Position numbers and translations under genes: made by a program. The notes under the pieces were generated by a model. It was not told the origin of the DNA and did no database searches. It saw only the letters and a list, made by a program, of their open reading frames with translations. A stretch of 57,016 bases of DNA from Psychromonas arctica DSM 14288. Lineage in GTDB: Bacteria; Pseudomonadota; Gammaproteobacteria; Enterobacterales; Psychromonadaceae. Shown in pieces: positions 15,265 to 22,149 of the stretch. Every line of letters begins with the position of its first letter. Position 1 is the first letter of the stretch. The DNA lies in contig NZ_AXWP01000049.1 of the NCBI RefSeq assembly GCF_000482725.1, positions 1-57,016 of the forward strand. Direction: 5' to 3'.

Positions 15265-15983
15265 ACAAAACCATTGAGACGATGTTAAACCATCGTTCGA
15301 TTCGCCAATATACGCAACAGCCAATACAGAAAAGCCAACTCGACAGTATTATTCAAGCTGGATTAGCCGCTTCTTCTTCGAGTATGCTACAGGTTGTCTC
15401 TATCATTAGGGTAACGGGTAAAAGTAAACGTAAATTGCTAGCGGAGTATGCAGGTAATCAACCCTATGTTGAAAATGCGCCTGAATTTTTAGTATTTTGT
15501 ATTGACTATCAACGTCATGCGGCGATTAATCCTGATGTACAAGCTGACTTTACTGAGCTTACGCTTATTGGTGCAGTGGATTGTGGCATCATGGCTCAAA
15601 ACTGTTTATTAGCCGCTGAATCATTAGGGTTAGGTGGTGTATATATTGGTGGGTTACGTAATCAAATACAGTTGGTGGATGAATTGCTTGAATTACCTCA
15701 AAATACATCGGTATTATTTGGCATGTGTTTAGGTTACCCAGCCCAAGACCCTGAAATTAAGCCGCGTTTACCGGCTCATGTAATTATGCATGAAAATAAA
15801 TATCAGCCACTGAATATGGGCGATATTAAAGATTATGATCAGGTGATACATGATTATTATGCAAGCCGTTCGAGTAACCAAAAACAGAGTACTTGGTCTG
15901 AGCAAGTGACGGGGCAATTATCAAAAGAATCTCGTCCACATATCCTGCCATATTTGAATAAAAAAGGGCTTACAAAACGTTAG
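15261..15983 (+). CDS. nfsA: NfsA-type oxygen-insensitive NADPH nitroreductase / flavin reductase
   Basis: A 240-residue FMN enzyme that carries out two-electron reduction of nitroaromatics and quinones with NADPH. The family start is clear (TIETMLNHRSIRQYTQQPI with the FMN-contacting HRSIR), followed by the serine-rich AASSSSMLQVVSIIRV, AVDCGIMAQNCLLAAESLGLG and GLRNQI, and the C-terminal PRLPAHVIMHENKYQ. The length equals E. coli NfsA (240). AAGGA lies ten bases before ATG 15261. A 12-bp repeat leader precedes it, a terminator follows, and a broken fragment of a second copy lies 1.4 kb downstream. Confidence 0.92.
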   Translation: MNKTIETMLNHRSIRQYTQQPIQKSQLDSIIQAGLAASSSSMLQVVSIIRVTGKSKRKLLAEYAGNQPYVENAPEFLVFCIDYQRHAAINPDVQADFTELTLIGAVDCGIMAQNCLLAAESLGLGGVYIGGLRNQIQLVDELLELPQNTSVLFGMCLGYPAQDPEIKPRLPAHVIMHENKYQPLNMGDIKDYDQVIHDYYASRSSNQKQSTWSEQVTGQLSKESRPHILPYLNKKGLTKR

Positions 15984-16061
15984 ATTTAGCATCGTTGTTT
16001 CTCGCTTGCTATTTATGGTTGTGAGTTACGTAATGGGTGAAGTTATTACGTAAAAGAAGAA

Positions 16062-16091
16062 AAAGAGCCTATTGAGTTAAATAGACTCTTT
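16062..16091 (+). terminator. Rho-independent terminator downstream of nfsA
   Basis: AAAGAGCCTAT pairs with ATAGACTCTTT around an 8-base loop with one mismatch. The remaining 300 bp up to the sigma-54-like site hold no convincing gene; a 65-codon frame at 16094 lacks a ribosome binding site. Confidence 0.65.
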
Positions 16092-16344
16092 CATTGATCA
16101 CTTTAAATGGCATTTTTTCTGTGTATAAATGTACCTCCAATACCCAATGCAGTGCAGCTATTGATTTCTGTATTTTAAAGTGTGTGATGTGTTTATTGAG
16201 TTGCGCCGCAAACAGAGTGAGTTCTTCAGTGGCATGGGCAATTTATAAATTCATCCTGATTACTCGATTGTTTAGATTGTTTGCCTTTTAAGCATAAAAA
16301 CTAATCCTAACTATTACCAACGAGGCATTTAGCCGCTAGGCAAC

Positions 16345-16361
16345 TGTCGATAGCTCTGACA
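16345..16361. promoter_or_regulatory. TGTC-N9-GACA inverted repeat upstream of the sigma-54-like promoter
   Basis: A short inverted repeat about 60 bp upstream of the -24/-12 element, in the position expected for an enhancer bound by a sigma-54 activator. Four-base arms are short, so this is only a suggestion. Confidence 0.25.
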
Positions 16362-16411
16362 CTTGATATCTATTTATTTTTTATTATGTTGATTTAGCAT
16401 GTGTTTTTTAT

Positions 16412-16427
16412 TGGCACCTTAAATGCT
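16412..16427 (+). promoter_or_regulatory. Sigma-54 (RpoN)-type -24/-12 promoter of the PEP-CTERM gene
   Basis: TGGCAC-CTTAA-ATGCT matches the consensus TGGCAC-N5-TTGCW at all but one position, with the invariant GG (16413-16414) and GC (16425-16426) exactly ten bases apart. It lies 74 bp before the PEP-CTERM start codon. PEP-CTERM genes are known to be switched on by the PrsK/PrsR two-component system with RpoN in other bacteria. Confidence 0.65.
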
Positions 16428-16500
16428 TTATTTAAAATAAGGTCGTTTAAATAAAACGGTTTTATTTTATTCATAACGTCAATGATGACATGGAGTCAAT

Positions 16501-17154
16501 ATGAAAAATATAATTAAAAATTGTACTGTGTTTACTGCTCTTTGCAGCCTTGCTTCTGGCGCTCAAGCAATCATTACTAGTGGTGCCGTAACTTCTGGTG
16601 TTGGAAATTTTGTTGAGCTTAGTGTTCCTTTTAACCAATCCACTCCGAGTAATACTGTAGGTAATAATACTTTCAATAATAATAATCTTTATGCATTTAA
16701 CGAAGGTCAAAATATTACTCTGGGTACAAACTTATCGGTAGATGATATAGGAGGAGGCCTTGCAGGAACGTTATCAGCAGGGACAACGGTTGCTAGTCAC
16801 TATGTATTCTTTGATCCTAATAAAAGCAGGTCACAAGTTGGATTTGTAAATTTTGATGCTGATATTCTTGCACTCATTACGAGTACGATCAACTTAAATG
16901 GCAGTGACTTTTTATTGAATAATACGGTCACTTATCTTAATCCGACCCTACGTGGTCTTGAAAATAGTGACAGTGCAACATTCATAGGTTCAACGGTGAA
17001 CGTTGATTGGACAGCAAGTACCCCTGGTGATTATATTCGAGTCTTAACAAAATACTCGGCAGGAGCTAATGTACCTGAGCCTGAAACGCTTCTTCTGTTA
17101 GGATTGGGTTTGGTAGGTTTTGGACTTAGTAGAAACCGTCGTAAATTACGTTAA
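16501..17154 (+). CDS. PEP-CTERM-sorted secreted protein
   Basis: A 217-residue exported protein. It has a signal peptide (1-23, ending SGAQA), a beta-rich, Asn/Ser/Thr/Gly-rich middle without recognisable domain, and a C-terminal sorting tail: VPEPETLLLLGLGLVGFG followed by SRNRRK (about 191-215), the Pro-Glu-Pro motif, membrane helix and basic end that exosortase (EpsH/XrtA type) recognises. Such proteins are attached or released at the surface and commonly serve biofilm or floc formation with an exopolysaccharide. No exosortase gene lies in this window. The sigma-54-like promoter upstream fits known PEP-CTERM control. It is followed by its own terminator. Confidence 0.88.
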   Translation: MKNIIKNCTVFTALCSLASGAQAIITSGAVTSGVGNFVELSVPFNQSTPSNTVGNNTFNNNNLYAFNEGQNITLGTNLSVDDIGGGLAGTLSAGTTVASHYVFFDPNKSRSQVGFVNFDADILALITSTINLNGSDFLLNNTVTYLNPTLRGLENSDSATFIGSTVNVDWTASTPGDYIRVLTKYSAGANVPEPETLLLLGLGLVGFGLSRNRRKLR

Positions 17155-17220
17155 CTACTATCGTAAATTTCATTATGGATATGTAATTAACCTCATTTAG
17201 CGATAAGTATCGTTTCTTAT

Positions 17221-17250
17221 AAAGACCTTTCTATCTGTTAGGTCTTTTTC
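17221..17250 (+). terminator. Rho-independent terminator of the PEP-CTERM gene
   Basis: AAAGACCT pairs perfectly with AGGTCTTT and is followed by more T. Confidence 0.8.
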
Positions 17251-17371
17251 AATTAGAAAAATAAATTCAAGGAAACTATTCATCTTTTTAGTTCTTTTGG
17301 TGGCCGCCAATATAACGAGAACCAACTAAATAAGGATGGTTGTTGACGACGACGTGAAGCGACCACAAAAT

Positions 17372-17418
17372 ACTTGGTCTGAGAAAGTGACGGGCCAATG
17401 ATCAAAAGAATCTCGTCC
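17372..17418 (+). pseudogene. Fragment of a second nfsA gene
   Basis: These 47 bp match 44 of 47 positions of 15891-15937 in nfsA. Translated they read TWSEKVTGQ-stop-SKESRP against TWSEQVTGQLSKESRP, so the copy carries a nonsense codon. Neither flank extends the match clearly. It is the remains of a duplication or of gene loss. Confidence 0.7.
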
Positions 17419-17517
17419 TACAGCTATTTTATTCTGGATTTTTACTGTTAGGGTGAATTTATTCTGTACAATTATCGAATAAGCATAAGGATCATATTTA
17501 TAATATGGAGCTGTAAT

Positions 17518-17835
17518 TTGAAAGAATCTGATTGGAAAGTATTCAAATCTATTAAAGAGATTGCTATTGAAAAATATTGCAACTTGGTCTTAGAAGCATC
17601 ACAAGCGCTAATATCGAAGCAAGATGAAAGTGCACATAACAAGTATTTGTTGATCTATAAGTTGTTGCAAAATAGAGATGAGAAGATGGCTGTATTATTT
17701 GATGGGCATAGCCGTTCAAGGGCTTGGTCACAGTTGCTTGCTATTCGTTCAGAAGGGCTCGCCGACCAGACGTTATTAACAGAACTATCTGATGAGTTTC
17801 GCGAAGCAACAGATCCCTCAAGAAAGAGTTTTTAA
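17518..17835 (+). CDS. Conserved hypothetical helical protein
   Basis: A 105-residue, predominantly helical and charged protein starting at TTG 17518; GGAG at 17505-17508 supports that start. It opens KESDWKVFKSIKEIAIEKYC and later contains NKYLLIYKLLQNRDEKMAVLFDGHSRSRAWSQL, a layout I have met in short uncharacterised bacterial proteins. No signal peptide, membrane helix or catalytic motif is visible. It lies between the nfsA fragment and a LysR gene on the same strand. Function unknown. Confidence 0.65.
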   Translation: MKESDWKVFKSIKEIAIEKYCNLVLEASQALISKQDESAHNKYLLIYKLLQNRDEKMAVLFDGHSRSRAWSQLLAIRSEGLADQTLLTELSDEFREATDPSRKSF

Positions 17836-17927
17836 CAAGTTAAGCTTTAAAATTTACAGTGCTGATTTGCTTATATCGAGTTGAGGTTGATGAATAACTT
17901 GAACATATCATTTGTTTGGAGCTTACT

Positions 17928-18830
17928 ATGCTAAATAATATTAATCTTGCCGATATTCGCTCATTTGTACTTATTGCACAGTTGGGCAACTTTACTAAAG
18001 CTGCTGAAGCATTGGGGGTTTCTCGTTCTCATGTGTCACGTCAAATAAGTGCATTGGAGAATAAAATATCGGTTAAATTACTGACACGAACTACGCGTAC
18101 GCTTAAGTTGACCCTTGCCGGTGAGCAATTATTTAAACAATGTGAAAGTGCATTGCAAAATATTGATCAGGCACTTATTGCGGCGGTAGACGATACACAA
18201 CAAACTCGTGGCCTTATTCGCATCAATTGCGTCGGAGGATACATTGGTGAAGAAATTGTTACTCGGTATATCAGCGAGTTTATGGTGTTATATCCGCAAA
18301 TAAAAGTTGAACTAGATTTTAGTAGCCATCGTGTTGATTTAATCAATGATGAGTTTGATATCGCGTTTAGAATGGGGGATATTGAGGATCTGGGATTTGT
18401 TGCCAAAAAACTCATGGATATTCATATTGTCACGCTGGCAAGTCCTGCATACATAAAAAATTATGGTAGCCCGAGCCACCCACAAGAACTTATGTTGCAT
18501 CGCTGTTTAACAGGGTCGGTTAAGCGTTGGAGTTTTAACCGCGTAGCAAATCCAGAGCAACATTGTGATATCAACATCACAGGGCAGTTAATTTGTAAAA
18601 ATGGTCATGCACTGTTGCAGGGGGCATTGGCAGGCTCTGGTATTATTAGAGTACCTAAAATGTATTGTGAGGCGGAAATAGAAAAGGGCACACTTATTGA
18701 GTTATTACCGGAGTGGCATATACCAGTGGTTGCATTTTCAGCTATTTACCATAGTGACAAATATCGCCCTAAGCGCTTACGTGAATTTATCGATTTTATA
18801 AAAAACCGTTTCGAGCAACACCTTCAATGA
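17928..18830 (+). CDS. LysR-family transcriptional regulator
   Basis: A 300-residue regulator starting at ATG 17928, eight bases after TTGGAG. The N-terminal winged helix reads ADIRSFVLIAQLGNFTKAAE, then ALGVSRSHVSRQISALENKI with the usual Arg-rich wing. The C-terminal type-2 periplasmic-binding-fold effector domain (about 90-295) is of the CrgA/YhjC type (RINCVGGYIGEEIV, FDIAFRMGDIEDLGFVAKKL). An SDR oxidoreductase follows 326 bp downstream on the same strand and is the nearest candidate target. Confidence 0.9.
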   Translation: MLNNINLADIRSFVLIAQLGNFTKAAEALGVSRSHVSRQISALENKISVKLLTRTTRTLKLTLAGEQLFKQCESALQNIDQALIAAVDDTQQTRGLIRINCVGGYIGEEIVTRYISEFMVLYPQIKVELDFSSHRVDLINDEFDIAFRMGDIEDLGFVAKKLMDIHIVTLASPAYIKNYGSPSHPQELMLHRCLTGSVKRWSFNRVANPEQHCDINITGQLICKNGHALLQGALAGSGIIRVPKMYCEAEIEKGTLIELLPEWHIPVVAFSAIYHSDKYRPKRLREFIDFIKNRFEQHLQ

Positions 18831-18995
18831 TTCTACTTTCAGTAACTCTACCTTCAGTAATTCTAACTTCAGCAAGCCCATCTGCTATATACCCGTAACA
18901 CCTTCATTTATTCGGCTAGAATCCGTTCCCCTCATTGCTTGATGGTTTTTGCTGCTGAGTGAATAGTGAATAGTGAATAATGAATAATGAATATA
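18831..18995. repeat. Two short tandem-repeat blocks between the LysR and SDR genes
   Basis: Three 15-bp units of YTCTAMYTTCAGYAA start directly at the LysR stop codon (18831-18875). Five 7-bp units of GAATAGT/GAATAAT lie at 18961-18995. Both look like products of replication slippage. No gene or terminator was seen in the 326-bp gap. Confidence 0.6.
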
Positions 18996-19156
18996 GGCTT
19001 AAAAACGAACACAATTTTTCTCTATCATGGGTTTATTGTTGCCATATAACAACAGTATTTTAACTTCAGCCATATATATCAACACAGATTCGTTTTTTAT
19101 AATGCCTTCATTGCAGCAAACTAGCTGCACAGGTTTAAAAAATAATGGAGTTGAAT

Positions 19157-19876
19157 ATGAAAAAATTAATAGTGATCACTGGCGCGAGTTCTGGTATTGG
19201 CGAAGCGATTGCACGTCGTCTAAGTAACAGTGGCCATCCATTATTATTATTGGCACGTCGGATTGAGCGTATACAAGCACTTAACTTACCTAATACTCTA
19301 TGCGAACAAGTAGATGTGACTGATAAAGCATCATTTACCGCTGCAATCACTAAAGCAGAAGCGACTTACGGCGCAACTGATTGTATCGTGAATAATGCAG
19401 GTGTCATGTTATTGAGTGAGCTTGATGTACAGAATCCAGAAGAATGGAAAACCATGTTTGATGTTAACGTGATTGGCCTGATGAACGGTATGCAAGCGGT
19501 ATTAGCACCTATGAAAGCGCGTAAAACTGGAACCATTATTAATATTAGCTCGGTAGCTGGTCGTAAAACTTTTCCTAATCATGCTGCTTATTGTGGTTCT
19601 AAATTTGCGGTACACGCTATCACTGAAAATGTACGTGAAGAAGTGGCAAGCAGTAATGTGCGAGTATGTACTATTGCTCCAGGTGCAGTAGAAACTGAGC
19701 TACTGTCACACACAACATCGAACGATATTGTAAGCGGCTATCAAGCATGGAAAGAGGAGATGGGAGGGGTATTAATGCCTGATGATATTGCCCAAGCGGT
19801 TGAGTATGTTTATGCACAACCTCAACAAGTGTGCATAAGAGAAGTGGTACTTGCCCCGACCATGCAGCAACCATAA
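19157..19876 (+). CDS. Short-chain dehydrogenase/reductase, NAD(P)-dependent
   Basis: A 239-residue classical SDR. ATG 19157 is six bases after GGAG; the in-frame ATG 19145 overlaps that site and is less likely. Motifs are the cofactor loop TGASSGIGEA (near residues 8-17), NNAGV, the catalytic serine in INISSVAG, and YCGSK with the active-site Tyr and Lys, then APGAVETELLSH. The closest types I know are the YdfG/serine-dehydrogenase-like oxidoreductases. Substrate cannot be told from sequence. It follows a LysR gene that may regulate it. Confidence 0.85.
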   Translation: MKKLIVITGASSGIGEAIARRLSNSGHPLLLLARRIERIQALNLPNTLCEQVDVTDKASFTAAITKAEATYGATDCIVNNAGVMLLSELDVQNPEEWKTMFDVNVIGLMNGMQAVLAPMKARKTGTIINISSVAGRKTFPNHAAYCGSKFAVHAITENVREEVASSNVRVCTIAPGAVETELLSHTTSNDIVSGYQAWKEEMGGVLMPDDIAQAVEYVYAQPQQVCIREVVLAPTMQQP

Positions 19877-20355
19877 TAAAGAGATACTGAGTTAAATAGA
19901 ATACAAAGCGGGTTATTTAATGGATGGCTCGCTTTATATTGGAAAAGCCTAATACATCAAATATCTTGTTAGTTCTCAAGGTTACCTCTCACGTTATACT
20001 GAGAACATGTCCACGGCATTGCTTATAAATTGAGGCCGGTTAATTTTTGCATCTAAATGATAACGGATATTATTGGCTTGTTATTCATTACTGGCTTGCA
20101 CAGTCAAGTCTTTAACTCTTATTAGATATTCAAACATACAATACACATTTCAGTTAACTTGTTAAGTGATTAGTAGTCTCTGAAGGTTGCTTTCATATTT
20201 TATTCACATTAAAATTAACGTCGATTACAGGTTTTATTGTCTCAGGTCATGGTAAATCATTTTTTCACAAAGAGTACCTGTAATACGAAGTCAAACAGGG
20301 AATGTTAGTTCACTCTCTGCCCCCCCCCGAAATATTTTAAATAAGGCAATGTAAT
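19877..20355. other. Leader of the molybdenum hydroxylase operon, with a run of nine C
   Basis: An imperfect hairpin (AAAGCGGG to CTCGCTTT, 19905-19935) after the SDR gene may be its terminator. The rest of this 480-bp stretch holds no convincing gene. A homopolymer of nine C at 20320-20328 lies 27 bp before the cytochrome start codon, with AAGG at 20343-20346 as ribosome binding site. Confidence 0.5.
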
Positions 20356-21657
20356 ATGCTAAAACGTATTGTTTATGGCGTATCTGGCGCAGTAATTATT
20401 GGACTTGGTTTATTCAGCTTTTATGCTTGGAACCCTTCTATTGATCCAATAACCCCCCCAGTTAAGAGTGATTATTCCCAACAAGTTATTGAACAAGGCA
20501 AAGTACTTGCAGCTGCCGGTTATTGCAGTACATGCCATACACCCGCTGGTGGTAAACCTTACGCAGGTAACTACGAAATGCACACCGAGTTTGGTACGAT
20601 TTATTCTAGTAATATCACACCAGATGTTGAAACAGGTATTGGTAGCTGGTCTGAAGAAGCTTTTAATCGTGCTATGCGCAGCGGTGTGAGCCGTGATGGG
20701 CACCATTTATTACCCGCGTTTCCTTTTGAGCATTTTAATAAAATGACCGACGAGGATATTCGTGCTGTTTACGCTTATATCATGACGTCAGTGCCAGCTG
20801 TTAACCAAGTTAAAAAAGAAAATGGTATTCCATTTCCGCTTAATATTCGTTGGTTACAAGCAGGTTGGAAGTTGTTATTTGCAGATACACAGTCATTCCA
20901 AACTAATGATAATAAATCTGAGCAATGGAATCGCGGTGCTTATTTGGCTGAAGGTATTGCCCATTGTGGTGCCTGTCATACGCCACGTAATGCGTTGGGT
21001 GGTGAAAAATACGACCAAATGTATCAAGGTGCGGATATTGATGGCTGGATAGCTCCTTCATTAACGGCAACAAGCACTTCTCCCATCCCTTGGCGTGCGC
21101 AAGATTTTTATGAATACTTAACCACGGGTAATTCTCCATATCATGGCAGTGCTGCAGGTCCAATGGCACCGGTCATGCACAAAGGTTTATCGGCATTACC
21201 AGAGCATGATGTGCAAGCGATTAGTTTGTATTTTGCTGATCATAGCGGCGCGAATGAAAGTGATGACCCTGCTGCTAATGCTAATTTACAAGCAGCGATA
21301 AAAGCACAACATACACAAGCAGACCTACGTATTGACGAAGGCGCTAGATTATATGCAACGGCTTGCCAAGCTTGCCATTACAGCAGTGACGAACTAGTCA
21401 AAGGTCGTCCATTATTAACACTAGGGTCAGCGACTCACCTTGAACAACCAACCAATTTGGTTAATGTAATATTGGATGGTGTGCGCAGTGACCAAGGTAT
21501 TAGTGGCGTTGTTATGCCTGGATTCCGTGATGCATTAAGTGATCAAGATATTAGTGCAATCGTTGCCTACTTACGTCAATCGGCAGGTCAAAAGCCTTGG
21601 CCTGAATTGCAACAAAAAGTAACTGAAATCCGCAATCAACCCCGATTTGAGCAATAA
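20356..21657 (+). CDS. Membrane-anchored triheme cytochrome c, electron acceptor of a molybdenum hydroxylase
   Basis: A 433-residue periplasmic cytochrome with an uncleaved N-terminal membrane anchor (about 5-25) and three c-type haem motifs: CSTCH, CGACH and CQACH, each in its own domain. The layout equals the cytochrome subunits of membrane alcohol/aldehyde dehydrogenases and isoquinoline-oxidoreductase-type enzymes. It would pass electrons from the [2Fe-2S] subunit, encoded 18 bp downstream, to quinone or a terminal oxidase. The gene heads a three-gene operon. Confidence 0.88.
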   Translation: MLKRIVYGVSGAVIIGLGLFSFYAWNPSIDPITPPVKSDYSQQVIEQGKVLAAAGYCSTCHTPAGGKPYAGNYEMHTEFGTIYSSNITPDVETGIGSWSEEAFNRAMRSGVSRDGHHLLPAFPFEHFNKMTDEDIRAVYAYIMTSVPAVNQVKKENGIPFPLNIRWLQAGWKLLFADTQSFQTNDNKSEQWNRGAYLAEGIAHCGACHTPRNALGGEKYDQMYQGADIDGWIAPSLTATSTSPIPWRAQDFYEYLTTGNSPYHGSAAGPMAPVMHKGLSALPEHDVQAISLYFADHSGANESDDPAANANLQAAIKAQHTQADLRIDEGARLYATACQACHYSSDELVKGRPLLTLGSATHLEQPTNLVNVILDGVRSDQGISGVVMPGFRDALSDQDISAIVAYLRQSAGQKPWPELQQKVTEIRNQPRFEQ

Positions 21658-21675
21658 TTCACAGGAGAAGTGACA

Positions 21676-22149
21676 ATGGCAAAATTTATTTTAAACGGCG
21701 AGTCGATGACAGCCGATGTAGAAAGTGATACTCCTTTACTGTGGGTTATTCGTGACGAACTTAATATGACTGGTACTAAATTTGGTTGTGGTATCGGTAC
21801 CTGTGGCGCTTGTACTGTGCATGTAGGTGGACGTGCTACACGTTCATGTATTACGCCGGTTTCGTCAGTGGAAGGTGCTGAAATAACAACGATTGAAGGA
21901 TTGTCAGAAAAAGACGACCACCCATTACAAGTTTCATGGAAAAACTTACAAGTGCCACAATGTGGTTACTGTCAGTCAGGTCAAATCATGCAGGCCGCAG
22001 CACTATTAAAAGATATTCCTAAACCGACAGATAAAGATATTGATGCGGTAATGGGCGGTAACTTATGCCGCTGTATGACTTATGTACGTATCCGTAGTGC
22101 CATTCATGAAGCTGCAAATGCTATTGAAATTAAAGGAGTGCAATCATGA
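21676..22149 (+). CDS. iorA: [2Fe-2S] subunit of a molybdenum hydroxylase (IorA-like)
   Basis: A 157-residue protein starting at ATG 21676 seven bases after AGGAGA. It has the plant-type ferredoxin cluster CGIGTCGACTVH with a later cysteine (RSCITPV) and the second, helical cluster domain CGYCQSGQIM and NLCRCMTY, the two [2Fe-2S] centres of the xanthine oxidase family small subunit. There is no export signal; it is expected to travel to the periplasm bound to the Tat-targeted large subunit. Its stop overlaps the next start by four bases (ATGA), so the two are translationally coupled. Confidence 0.9.
   Translation: MAKFILNGESMTADVESDTPLLWVIRDELNMTGTKFGCGIGTCGACTVHVGGRATRSCITPVSSVEGAEITTIEGLSEKDDHPLQVSWKNLQVPQCGYCQSGQIMQAAALLKDIPKPTDKDIDAVMGGNLCRCMTYVRIRSAIHEAANAIEIKGVQS

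Noticed and set aside
16094-16291. 65-codon frame after nfsA
   Set aside because: It begins at the end of the nfsA terminator, has no ribosome binding site, and its Cys-rich product resembles nothing.
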